A stretch of 64,000 nt of DNA. Source: Euglena gracilis. Lineage: Eukaryota > Euglenida > Euglenophyceae > Euglenales. A program made the position numbers and the translations under genes. The notes under the pieces were generated by a model. The model ran no database searches. It saw nothing but the letters and a program-made list of their open reading frames with translations, and was not told the DNA's origin. Shown one piece after another: positions 28,756 to 37,698 of the stretch (the stretch's first letter is position 1; each line of letters starts with the position of its first letter). The stretch is from the NCBI GenBank assembly GCA_039621445.1, contig CP154957.1:19918714-19982713 (forward strand). Direction: 5' to 3'.

Positions 28756-28950
28756 AAAGATTTCGTTTTGGAGAATGCGTGTGTTTTATGTGGGTGTTTC
28801 GCGTTTATACCCCCCCCTGCACTTCCTTATTTCTCTATCTTTCTCGCAGAGTTTTGATTAAGATAGAAGCCTTGCTTTTTCAGTGCTCTCGCACTCAAAG
28901 CGACTGACAACAAGGTTACCCTTAGTTGTCGTCGTTGTTCGGGTAGCATC

Positions 28951-29440
28951 ATGCTGCCTGGGCGCGGACCTGGACCAGGTCCACCATGGCCGCAGCCTTC
29001 TGGCGCGCCATACCCCCAGTACCCTCAGTATGCTGAGGCCCCGATTCCGGGTGCCCCACATGCTGAGAGGGTTTCAGCCCCGGTATTCGCCGCGGCTACC
29101 AGCAGCCGGTCCGCATACGCGGTACCAGATCCGTCTGCCGTCCAGCAGCCGGCACCTCAGCCACCAGCGCAGCGCAGATCGCGCCTGCCCCCGTATGCGG
29201 GAGAGATGATCTTCCGCACTACGGAGACGTTGGAGCGGGCGATGCGTATGTGCGCACACCCCCCAACGGAGCCCTTTATGCAAGCCCTTTGGGATGCATA
29301 CTGTGCTCAGTTGTTGGTGGTAGCCAACACCCCTGTGGCTCAGTGGTGTCCCTGTGGTCAGGCCCTGATGACAGGGAGACGGTATTTCTCGTCGGCACCC
29401 GATTCCGGATTTGAGCCTGGAGAGACCATGATGGATCTGG
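28951..29440 (+). CDS. LTR-A additional ORF, N-terminal segment
   Basis: ATG at 28951, about 200 bp after the Pol stop, opens 163 codons up to the TRIM. The first 80 residues are Pro/Gly/Ala-rich (GPPWPQPSGAPYPQYPQYA). The next are compact with CPCGQALMTG and an FEPGETMMDL end. The frame continues without loss of register after the TRIM (30469) for about 20-40 codons, then must shift by one base to reach the main part. It has the same strand and location as additional ORFs or env-like ORFs of other LTR elements, but I recognise no family. Confidence 0.55.
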
Positions 29441-30463
29441 TGTGTGCGGCAGACGGGAGATCCTACGGAGGTTGGTAGCCGGCGCGTAGTACCAAGCCGA
29501 GTATCGCTCGAGTAGCTTATTCGGTAAGGTGCTGGGCTCACACGCGGGAGGTCGTGGGTTCGAGACCCAGGTCCCGCCGTGTGAGTCCTGGTCGATCCCG
29601 TACGGGCAGAGGGCATACCGCGGGGATCGACCGGCGCGCGTAACTGCGCCCAAGGACGAGACACTGGTTGGCCGGACCTTGGGTGTGGTTCCCCGCCTGA
29701 GGGCGTGCCACGGCAAGCAGTATGAGCTGCCCCGTGGCCGTCCAACGGCGGGTGGTGACGACCGACGTATACATGGTAGCAGGGGAACCCGTCTAATGCC
29801 ACACGAACCGGGAAATCAGAGCCTGACCCCACGGCGCCCGGAAGGCGGAGGCGGACGCGCCGAGTCTAAGGCGACTGAAACTCCTACACCGTTCCAAAGT
29901 CTCAAGCCGATGCAAAGGGGGACGCTCCAAGGCGGCAGAGCCCGTGGAAGTCGACAACACGTAAACTGCCGGCAATAGCAAACCCGAGCTGCAGGGGTCG
30001 GCAGCCTGGTGACGCAGTACTCGTGAGAAGCACTCTGCCAACTAGGGCCGTGTGAGGCATAACCCGAGCTGCAGGGGCCACGGCCATAGTGACGCAGTGG
30101 GCTAGTGTAGTAAGGCTCTTGGGAGGGGAGTGTGTGCGGCAGACGGGAGATCCTACGGAGGTTGGTAGCCGGCGCGTAGTACCAAGCCGAGTATCGCTCG
30201 AGTAGCTTATTCGGTAAGGTGCTGGGCTCACACGCGGGAGGTCGTGGGTTCGAGACCCAGGTCCCGCCGTGTGAGTCCTGGTCGATCCCGTACGGGCAGA
30301 GGGCATACCGCGGGGATCGACCGGCGCGCGTAACTGCGCCCAAGGACGAGACACTGGTTGGCCGGACCTTGGGTGTGGTTCCCCGCCTGAGGGCGTGCCA
30401 CGGCAAGCAGTATGAGCTGCCCCGTGGCCGTCCAACGGCGGGTGGTGACGACCGACGTATACA
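29441..30463. mobile_element. TRIM (terminal-repeat retrotransposon in miniature)
   Basis: Two 333-bp LTRs (29441-29773 and 30131-30463), essentially identical, start TGTGTGCGGC and end GTATACA. They flank only 357 bp of non-coding sequence. TGGTAGCAGGGGAACCC directly follows the left LTR (primer site), and GGGAGGGGAG directly precedes the right one (purine tract). A perfect 5-bp duplication TCTGG flanks it (29436-29440 and 30464-30468). It interrupts the extra ORF of LTR-A. Its LTR carries pol III-type A and B boxes. The internal region repeats AACCCGAGCTGCAGGGG twice (29981 and 30061). Confidence 0.92.
29513..29594 (+). ncRNA. tRNA-like sequence in the TRIM LTR (second copy at 30203-30284)
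   Basis: TAGCTTATTCGG (29513-29524) matches the pol III A box at all but one position. GGTTCGAGACC (29557-29567) matches the B box exactly, 32 bp downstream. GTGCTGGGCTCACAC lies where a D-arm/anticodon region would be, and GTGGGTTCGAGACCCA is a good T arm. The anticodon stem and acceptor do not pair well. Alternatively CTCACACGCGGGA pairs with TCCCGCCGTGTGAG to make a long hairpin. Confidence 0.6.
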
Positions 30464-30468
30464 TCTGG

Positions 30469-32673
30469 GCGTGTATGTGCCGCCCATGCTGCAAACGCAG
30501 ACGCCGGTGGGATCCCACACCGTCATACGCGACGCACGCGGATTACCCGCGCGGCGCACGCGTGCTCCCAGCCGGACAGTCGGACGTGCCCCCTGAGGCA
30601 TACGTCCAACACATGTTCATGCACTGGATGCCTCAGGCATCATCGGTCGCCCCTGCCCCTGGCGTTGAGCCACGGAGGCAGGCGGAGCCCATAGTGGTGG
30701 AGGATGAACCTCCCCACCGCGAGGCAGCCCGACCGCCCAGTGCAGCCCCTGTCCAGACTGGGGATGTCCGCCGTCGGCAGGAGACTCCCTACTATCACAT
30801 GGCACCTCCGGGAACCGAGCAGGATGAGCTTGCTCGGCACTTCCTGCAGGAGCCAGTATTCGCGTCTGAAGAGCACCGGACGAGGTATTACTCCTCTCTG
30901 GCTGCCCTTCAGGGCCGTGGATACACCCCATACCATCCGTACCAGCCGCAGCTGCGGGTGGCAACCCCGGTATTACCCGGTGAGCCCCCGGAACAACCCC
31001 AGGAACGAGTGCCGACCCCTCGGAGCGTCATGCGCGACCCAGCGGTCAGTATGCCCGCTTCGCCCAGACGGCAAACGTCTACTCCGGAACCATCGGCTCC
31101 TGATACCAGGAGTAAGCCGCAGGCGTCGCCTCCTGATTCCGGGAGTGCGAAGCCGAAAGGAGGCAAACCGGGTGCTGCACCCTGTAAGCCCCCTGCCAAA
31201 GGCGGTGATGGGAAACCACCACCGAAAGGTGGCGCTGGAGGTCAGACTGGCGGACAGGCGAAAGGCCCTACGACAATGCACGACTATTCGGCCGTTGCAT
31301 CGTCCGGGTACGGCCAGAGCAAACCGAAAGGTAAGGCTCGTGGTCGACAGGCCCAGTCTTCCGCCGGATCGACGGATGAGGAGCAGGATGAACCTGCTTC
31401 ACCTCCTGTGTCTGCGGATGCCCAGCTCTGGACCCAGGATATCCTGACCAGACTAGGCACCGTGGAAGAGAGGACGAAGAAACTGGCTGCTATTAGGCAC
31501 CAGAAAGTGTCACTGAATCGATGGATTCAACCCCTCTTCGTCCGCGGAGAACCTTTCCACTATGTCCCGGAACATACCTGGACATTCTGGAACAGGCGCT
31601 CACCCAGAGTACTGGCACAGTACTTTGGTGAGGACTGCGTGTTGGATTTCCAGCACGGCACGTCCTTTGCCTGGACGTGCACCGTGTGCCACCATGTGCG
31701 GCACAACCAACCGCTTGTGCATGTGTGCAAGCGGCAGGTGCAATCCTCGTGGTTCCATCACAGGGCATATGTGCCGAACTGTGTGGCGTTCGTATGTGGC
31801 GAGTGCCTGAACACCTGGAAGCACAGCTTGAACTACTCCTACAGTGAGAATGCTCACGACAGGGATATCCCTGCCTTGTGCATCAACTGTGTAGGAGCCA
31901 AGTTCGTGCAGACTGCTGATGGAGCAGTCACCACCATTGTCCCCCACCACTGGGAGACACTGGAGAAGTGGAAGAAGGAGTACAAGCAGGTGGAAGGCCG
32001 CCTGAAGCACTCCGACTTCCGAAAGGTAGAAAGCTACCGTCACACGGGAATGGCCCGTGAGTTCCAGATCGACGCTGGGGCAATGCGCCTCGCCGTCGAG
32101 GAACACGCCAAGGTAAGAATGCCTTACCTCTGGACTGATGGCGACTGGGAGACACAGGTTTACCCCCTGTTCTCCAAGCGTCAGCATGGCGGATACGCCT
32201 TGCCACTGTGGCCTCCTGAAGAACACGATTTGGTGGACTTCAGAGGTTGGTTGGCGGCTGTATTACGGCCCCATACCGCAAGAGCTCGGACAGCGAGGTG
32301 GATGTATGACATCAACTTCAAGCAGACCCCGGGGATGCCCCCGCAGGTGCCTGCGAATCACCCCCGGATGAATTACATCATCTGGCCGGTGATGCTGCCC
32401 AGAATTTTCTGGGAGCAGCTCCAACGGTATCTTCAGCATCATGCTGAACGTACCAGGGAGAAGCTGCCGGATAATTGGATCAAGGACTGGGAGACCCCTT
32501 CCTTTGATGTCAACGATCCGGAGCTCAACACCATTCGGAGTGAATCAGCTCCGCCGCGTTCCCCACGCCAACTGGAGTTGGTTGAGGACCCATTAGGGGA
32601 TCCCCAACACGACTACTGGCGTGAGGTGCGCGAACGTCCAGCCGATAAAGGCAGGTGGGTACCCTGCCTGTAG
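30469..32673 (+). CDS. LTR-A additional ORF, main segment with Cys/His clusters
   Basis: The main frame (open from 30412 through TRIM sequence) runs to a stop at 32671-32673. The first part is Pro/Gln/Glu-rich, then Lys/Gly/Pro-rich (GGKPGAAPCKPPAKGG). The C-terminal 400 residues look folded, with CTVCHHVRHNQ, CKRQ, WFHHRAYVPNC, CGECLNTWKHS and CINCVGAKF, several CxxC pairs suggestive of zinc ribbons. There is no signal peptide or membrane span, so it is not an obvious envelope. It keeps a long open frame in a young element, which suggests selection. One frameshift lies near 30540-30590. Function unknown. Confidence 0.65.
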   Translation, partial: ACMCRPCCKRRRRWDPTPSYATHADYPRGARVLPAGQSDVPPEAYVQHMFMHWMPQASSVAPAPGVEPRRQAEPIVVEDEPPHREAARPPSAAPVQTGDVRRRQETPYYHMAPPGTEQDELARHFLQEPVFASEEHRTRYYSSLAALQGRGYTPYHPYQPQLRVATPVLPGEPPEQPQERVPTPRSVMRDPAVSMPASPRRQTSTPEPSAPDTRSKPQASPPDSGSAKPKGGKPGAAPCKPPAKGGDGKPPPKGGAGGQTGGQAKGPTTMHDYSAVASSGYGQSKPKGKARGRQAQSSAGSTDEEQDEPASPPVSADAQLWTQDILTRLGTVEERTKKLAAIRHQKVSLNRWIQPLFVRGEPFHYVPEHTWTFWNRRSPRVLAQYFGEDCVLDFQHGTSFAWTCTVCHHVRHNQPLVHVCKRQVQSSWFHHRAYVPNCVAFVCGECLNTWKHSLNYSYSENAHDRDIPALCINCVGAKFVQTADGAVTTIVPHHWETLEKWKKEYKQVEGRLKHSDFRKVESYRHTGMAREFQIDAGAMRLAVEEHAKVRMPYLWTDGDWETQVYPLFSKRQHGGYALPLWPPEEHDLVDFRGWLAAVLRPHTARARTARWMYDINFKQTPGMPPQVPANHPRMNYIIWPVMLPRIFWEQLQRYLQHHAERTREKLPDNWIKDWETPSFDVNDPELNTIRSESAPPRSPRQLELVEDPLGDPQHDYWREVRERPADKGRWVPCL

Positions 32674-33548
32674 TGGCGGCCTGTAGCGCCATGCCTCCGG
32701 CGTACTTTCATGTTTTTGTTGTTTTTTTTTTTTACGGCGCCAATGCGGCGTCTTTCAGCACCCTCGTCGGGTATTCGCCTGACACCCTGTTTGGGTATTC
32801 GCCCGAACAGCCCCTTCGAAGACCCTTTGCGGTATTCGCCGCTAGTAAGTTCCCACCGGGATGCTGCCATGTGCAGGATTCCGTGCGCATGCATGCACAC
32901 CCCTCTCCCCTCTCCCCTCTCGCGGGCGTGCGGCACGCAGCGCACAGGGCCGACGGCCTCTTTCCTTTCCCTTTCTTTTCTTTTCGGCCGTTTGAGGCCT
33001 TCAGGCTGCCAGACAGCACAACTTTTCTGGCCTAAGCCAACCCCCCACTCCTCTCTACTTTCCCCCCCGGGGCAAATGCTGTCGCCGGCAGTTGGTTTTG
33101 TAGAGTAGGACTTTCCTTTTGCGTGGTCAGGTTTGACTGGCCATGCGCCCTGCCCAGGTTTGACTGGTCAGTGGCCCCCTCCTTCCACACCCTCCCCATG
33201 GGTTTTCCTGGAATGCCCATGGACCCAACCCCAAGTGCCTTGGGCACACCCAAACTGGGTGGATGGGTTTGCTTGGCAAGGAAACCTGCCAGCCCCATTT
33301 TCCCCAATGGGCTATAATATACTATACACCCATAAGCCACCGCAAAATAGGTGAAACCATTTTGCGCGTTTTGGGCTTTTTGGGTCCCCTCCTTTCCGCC
33401 CCCCCCTTTGAGTGGACCCCTGTGCGACGGAAAGGGCCCCTGTGGATGCGCCAGGGTGCACCTCCCACAGACCAGGTCTGTGTCCGAAATCCCTGTGGCC
33501 AGAATGCCTGGTCCAAAGGGGAAATCGGGCATAGCCCTGGGAGGGGGA
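32674..33548 (+). other. LTR-A 3' internal non-coding region and polypurine tract
   Basis: About 0.87 kb with no supported gene. Short GGTATTCGCC-type repeats occur at about 32768-32840, and AGGTTTGACTGG is duplicated at about 33128 and 33151. The last bases, GGGAGGGGGA (33539-33548), form the purine tract that abuts the right LTR. Confidence 0.65.
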
Positions 33549-33864
33549 TGTGTACCAGGCGTATGCTTCTGTCCCCTTCCGTTGAGGAATTTAGGATGGA
33601 AGCAGATCCTATTAGGATCTCCTAATGGGTGTCCCTTCTCTCTCCACAGGTGGTATTCTTCTTTATACCTTTTCCTTCCTTTCCATCGGACCGGACTTGG
33701 GTATCCAGTCCGTCCTCCCTGCATTGCTCTGTGCTTTGCTTCTTGGGAAGTGGGAAAAGGGTTTTTACTGTTACTCTGATTTTCAGTTCCCAAGTAGGTG
33801 CGCCAAGGCGAAAGCGAAGGCTTTTGTGAATTGGGACAGGGGAATTGGGAATTAGACGTACACT
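33549..33864 (+). repeat. LTR-A right long terminal repeat
   Basis: 316 bp, same length as the left copy and nearly identical. It is followed by the duplicated target bases GTTAT (33865-33869), after which the LINE RT continues. Confidence 0.9.
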
Positions 33865-33869
33865 GTTAT

Positions 33870-35636
33870 GCAGAACACTCGAGTCTCTTCTTGGGGGATA
33901 CTTGCCTCCGAAGTAAATCAGGGGTCCAGCAAGGGGATCCTTGTGGCCCCGCCGCTTTCGCCCCTGCCATTCAAGGACTGGTGGAAGAACTTCATTCCGT
34001 ATGTGGCTGGCAAGCCTGGTACCTGGACGACGCCCACATCGTGGGCAACATGTGCCAGCTCGAGGCTGCGGTCCGAATGATCCTGGAAAAGGGCCCTCCG
34101 ATCGGTGTGGCGCTCAACCTGGACAAGTGCACGCTGTGGGAGCCGGCCTTCGGTACCGCATGGTCCTCCCTTCCAATGGGAGCAAGCATCCTCCAGCAAA
34201 TCCCGGTGACACCTTTTATCCCTGGCTCAGGTATCAAATCCCTGGGTGTCCCGGTGTGCCACCCAGCGGAGGGCACCTTTGCTGAACACACCTGGTTTGG
34301 ACGGTGCGAGGCTGCGATGAAAGCATGTTCCCTCCTACAGAGAGTGCCTTCCGCACACGTTCAATTCACGATCCTTCGGATGTGCCTGGACGCATGCAAG
34401 GTGAATGACCTCCTGCGGGCAACCCCGGCCTCCTATGCTCAAGACCAATGTGCCTTGCTCAGCAAAACCGTGCGGAATACAATGAGCATCATCAGCGGAC
34501 GACCACTGGAGGAGCCACAATGGGTTCAAGCCACTCTCCCGGTTCGAATGGGGGGTTTGGGTATCCGCGACCCAGTTGTCGAGAGATTGAACGCCAGATG
34601 GGCAGCAACTCTGGATTTCGTTATTCGAGGGGATCAGATCCTTGACCTCCCAGCCTTCTGCTCTGTTCCGCTACTCCCCATCGACTTCGCGGAGACAGTA
34701 GGAGCCATCAAAGGAAGCTGCTCCTGGCCAACATCCACTCAATCCTTCTGTGATGACCCGCGTCGACATGATTTGTTGACGCCCGAGATGCTGACACAGC
34801 GTTTCTGGGGAAATGCTTGTGCTGAAGCACGACAGCAGAGGCTGCACGCCGCCTTGGAAGGGACGGAAAAATTGAAGTTCTCCTGCCAGATGAAGCCACA
34901 CGCCATGGCATGGGCCTCAGTGACACCGTGTGCCTCAACCAAAACACTGATTCCTACCAGAGAATTTCAGGCCATCGTCCAATGGTCTCTGGGTGCCCCG
35001 GTGGTCAGCGCTACAGACAGCCCACCTGCCTGCCCAAGATGCCACAACCCCACAGATGTCAGAGGCAACCACCTTGTCTGCTGCCACAAAAACAACATTG
35101 TCCGGCGGCACAATGCGGTTCAATCACACATCCTCGGGCTCGCGCAGCGTGCAGGCTTCCCAGCCAGAAGGGAAGAAAGTGCCCCAGATGGCTCACGACC
35201 AGGCGACGTATTCGTCATGAGGTACGATGCAAACGGCCCGGCAGCCATCGACGTCACCATTCGTCACCCACTTGCGCCTTCGCGAAATCGCGCTGGCTTG
35301 GAGGATATTGGCAAGTGGCATGAGGAACAAGAGCAGGACAAGATAAAGAAGTATGGAGATGGTTGCCAACGCAGAGGCTGGACATTCATACCCTTTGTCT
35401 TGGACTGTTATGGTGGCATGGGGGATGGTGCGCTCACCTTTGTTGGTAACTGCATCAAGCTGCTAGCAGGCCAACACGACGCCTGGGAGAGGAGGGGCGT
35501 CGAGGGGACCTGCTGGCAAGGAATAAGCATGACTCTGGCCCGGGAGGTTGGACGACAATTGGTTTGGGGACAATGCCCCGAAGAGCTCGCTGACCATTGC
35601 CTCCCTGAATCTCATAAACCCTACTGTACTTCATAG
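33870..35636 (+). CDS. LINE protein, C-terminal half: RT palm/thumb, zinc knuckle, restriction-like endonuclease
   Basis: The reading frame resumes here in register with 13259 and runs 588 codons to a stop at 35634-35636. It opens with motif B (SGVQQGDPCGP) and the YLDD box of motif C (about 34018-34029). Fingers, palm and thumb then run to about residue 370. A Cys/His knuckle follows (CPRCHNPTDVRGNHLVCC, about 35031-35085). Next is a restriction-like endonuclease signature: RPGDVFV, then an Asp 15 residues after the first (AIDVTIRHPL), then KIKKYG. The single endonuclease at the C-terminus places it with REL-type LINEs, not APE-type. The usual PD dipeptide is GD here. Upstream codons from 33798 belong to the LTR-A repeat and are not part of the protein. 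Confidence 0.85.
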   Translation, partial: AEHSSLFLGDTCLRSKSGVQQGDPCGPAAFAPAIQGLVEELHSVCGWQAWYLDDAHIVGNMCQLEAAVRMILEKGPPIGVALNLDKCTLWEPAFGTAWSSLPMGASILQQIPVTPFIPGSGIKSLGVPVCHPAEGTFAEHTWFGRCEAAMKACSLLQRVPSAHVQFTILRMCLDACKVNDLLRATPASYAQDQCALLSKTVRNTMSIISGRPLEEPQWVQATLPVRMGGLGIRDPVVERLNARWAATLDFVIRGDQILDLPAFCSVPLLPIDFAETVGAIKGSCSWPTSTQSFCDDPRRHDLLTPEMLTQRFWGNACAEARQQRLHAALEGTEKLKFSCQMKPHAMAWASVTPCASTKTLIPTREFQAIVQWSLGAPVVSATDSPPACPRCHNPTDVRGNHLVCCHKNNIVRRHNAVQSHILGLAQRAGFPARREESAPDGSRPGDVFVMRYDANGPAAIDVTIRHPLAPSRNRAGLEDIGKWHEEQEQDKIKKYGDGCQRRGWTFIPFVLDCYGGMGDGALTFVGNCIKLLAGQHDAWERRGVEGTCWQGISMTLAREVGRQLVWGQCPEELADHCLPESHKPYCTS

Positions 35637-36153
35637 CCACGAGGCTGAGCTCCAAACACCCGTAATGGAATACCAAAAGCCGAGAACTCTCTCCGGACGT
35701 CCACCATGGAGGTGCAGAAGTCGCACACAATCGAAGGGGGGCTGAACCCCCGTGAGGGACCTCAAGCCAAGTGCCAGCCAGGTCCACCATACAACCTCTT
35801 CAAGCGCACCTCCTGACCCGATCCTGGTGCAGTAGGAAACGAAGGGCCCGTCCACCCAATCCAGATCTCAATGACCAATCAGAATTGCGGAGGTCGAGAA
35901 CAGGATTACAAATCGCCTGTGCACCCGCAGCATGACGAGATCTTTTCGCTAAGCTCACCCCTCTTACCTGCCCCCGCACCTCGCGCCTTATACTATTCTC
36001 TAAGCTCGCCCCTTTTACCTTCCCTCCCTACACCAGCGTGCACAGACTGTTGCCTCTGTACATAGCCTTACTCCCCTGAACTCTTCAAATCCAGTAGGCT
36101 GTGCCACTGGTCGGTGGATTCGGTTCGCCCCACCACCGTTTCTGAGTGTCTTC
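35637..36153 (+). other. LINE 3' untranslated region ending in spliced-leader-like sequence
   Basis: About 0.5 kb without a long frame. TTTCTGAGTGTC at 36139-36150 repeats the first 12 bases shared with the 5' spliced-leader copy, then TTC, then the target duplication TTCTGCACAAAA. A run of ten A (36162-36171) overlaps the end of the duplication, so it is unclear whether any A are a tail. Confidence 0.65.
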
Positions 36154-36171
36154 TTCTGCACAAAAAAAAAA

Positions 36172-37470
36172 GTCAGACTGCAGTACGAAGTGATTTGACC
36201 AAAGCAAAGTGGCACCTTTGATACATCTGTGACACCCTATGTCTGGTTTGTTGCTACGCTTCTTCCAGTTCGCTTCTGGTCATTATTCTACTCCACGTGG
36301 TGGCTCTTGGTCCCAGCCCATGGATTCAGGCGACGCATCTTCTTCCTTCCGCACCTGGGACCTCTCACAGATGCCACAGTATTGTCAGCCCGACAACCTG
36401 TCCGTGCCAGTCCACAAGCCCACTGTATCAGTTTGTGCTGTGGCTGGTAGTTTTATATGCATTGGCCCCTGGCCTGTCCCTGTGGTCCACATCGGTCCCC
36501 ACCGGTGGCCACCGACAGCTGTGGTCCCCACCCAGCTTTTGGGCCTATTGGCCTCTATCGACATTCATCTGGCTCTGGCCTGGTGGCCCCCCCATGGCCC
36601 ACGTGCTGATTTAATTGTCACTGCATGTTGTTTTCTTCCCCTGGTTCTATGCTTTGGCCTGTAATTGGTTTTTTTTTCGTTTGGTTCTCCTTCCCGTGAC
36701 CCCCCCATTCTGGTACTTTGGACCCTGATTTTGAATTTAGTAGGTTGGACCTGGGTTATTTAACACAGGGTTCTCAGAAAGGGAGCCACCATAATTTTTT
36801 CGTTTGCATATGTCAATTGCCCATATAAGGACCAGCACCAGGGGTGGATGCAAGGAGGGCGTACATGGTTTAGGTGGGGTGGGTGTCCCCCCCCCCCCCC
36901 CCCCTCCTGGCCCGCAAGGGGGGGGCTCGGGACCACCGAACCCCCCCCCCACCTGCCAGGGGGGTCCGGACCGACCCTGGGGGGGTATCCGGGACCCCGC
37001 CCCCCCAAAAAGGGCAAATTTTTTCCTCTGGCGCTTTGCGCCGAAGTTGTTTTTTGCATTTTTGGCGCATTTGTGCCCAAAAAGTGCCCAAAACGGCACT
37101 TTTGGTCGTTTTGGTGGGTCAAAAATTTTATGCCCGGCACTTCGCGCCTGGCCACCCAGACCTTGCGCCTGGCCACCCAGACCTTGCACCTGGACCACCC
37201 CCCCGTCCTTACCTCCTTACCTACCCCGCTCCTGGTCATCAAGATTCAGCATGAGCCTGATGAAAACCCACTGTTCTTTTGCCGGCTAGGACCAATTTTT
37301 TGCCCCGCAAAAACGGTCCGCCGGTTTGGGGCTCACCGAGGAAGAGGAAGAGCACAAGAGCGCTTAAATGTTGAGGTTAAACCTCGCGCACGCAGCTGTG
37401 GAGCGCAATAAAAAACCGACGAGGTTGTGCCGCGGGGACTTTCCCCTATGATAATTTTGGAGACCCCGAA
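36172..37470. other. Intergenic stretch, no gene recognised
   Basis: A 141-codon frame (36239-36664) has hydrophobic and Pro-rich patches but no recognisable family and no neighbouring exon support. About 36880-37000 is dominated by C/G runs. 37140-37200 has three CCTGGCCACCCAGACCTTGCG-like repeats. Confidence 0.45.
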
Positions 37471-37640
37471 AAAAAAAAAGGAGGAGGCGGCCAGCCACGG
37501 CCAGCCGCGGCTAGCCGTGGCTGGTGGCTTGGAGAAAAGAGGAGGAGGAGGTCTGGCTGGTGGCTGGAAGAAAAAAGAGGAGGAGGAGGTCTGGCCGGTA
37601 TCTGGCTGGCCGTGGGGACCCCAGCTCCAATGGGGGGGGG
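37470..37640. repeat. GGAGGAGGTCTGGCTGG repeat block, second copy
   Basis: Related to 5309-5490, with GCCAGCCGCGGCTAGCCG and repeated GAGGAGGAGGAGGTCTGGC. It lies directly upstream of the transposase fragment. Confidence 0.6.
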
Positions 37641-37698
37641 GCAGCGTGCACCTGCTCCCATGAGGAAAGCACCTCGCTCCGCCTTCCGCTCCGCAGGC

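Larger units (their letters stand above)
13260..33864 (+). mobile_element. LTR-A: large Ty3/gypsy-like chromodomain retrotransposon
   Basis: Two 316-bp direct repeats (13260-13575 and 33549-33864) bound the element, with a 5-bp duplication GTTAT outside (13255-13259 and 33865-33869). A primer-binding site follows the left repeat and a purine tract precedes the right. Internally it encodes a coiled-coil Gag with two CCHC knuckles, a Pol with RT, RNase H, integrase and chromodomain in the Ty3/gypsy order, and an extra ORF downstream of Pol. Without the LTR-B and TRIM insertions it would be about 13.7 kb, large for the family. It interrupts the LINE RT. Confidence 0.9.
5553..36153 (+). mobile_element. 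Non-LTR retrotransposon (LINE) with spliced-leader ends, split by two insertions
   Basis: The borders are set by a 12-bp direct repeat TTCTGCACAAAA at 5541-5552 and 36154-36165, read as the target-site duplication. Just inside it the left end carries a spliced-leader-like sequence and the right end carries TTTCTGAGTGTC. The LINE occupies 5553-6026, about 10612-13259 and 33870-36153, about 5.4 kb in total. A DIRS-like element fills 6027-10608 and LTR-A fills 13260-33864. It encodes basic repeats, a 2A-like peptide, an RT and a restriction-like endonuclease on the plus strand. The LTR-A gap is bounded by a 5-bp duplication (GTTAT) and the RT frame resumes exactly. The DIRS gap is bounded by GAT on both sides. 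The clade is uncertain: REL-type elements related to R2, NeSL, CRE or Utopia are possible. Disrupted by insertions, so not itself active. Confidence 0.8.

Noticed and set aside
29513-29594. A functional tRNA gene
   Set aside because: The anticodon stem and acceptor do not pair; only the promoter boxes and T arm are good.
28951-32673. Envelope protein (errantivirus-like) for the extra ORF
   Set aside because: No signal peptide, membrane span or cleavage site; the composition is zinc-ribbon-like.
13260-33864. Two separate solo LTRs in the LINE instead of one element
   Set aside because: Primer site, purine tract, 5-bp duplication and a matching Gag-Pol between the repeats show a single nested element.
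33798-33869. Start of the LINE C-terminal protein at 33798
   Set aside because: These codons are in the LTR-A right repeat. The real frame comes from 13259 across the insertion.
36239-36664. A 141-residue membrane-like protein
   Set aside because: Hydrophobic and Pro-rich translation occurs in two overlapping frames; there is no family match and no splice or leader signal that I can support.
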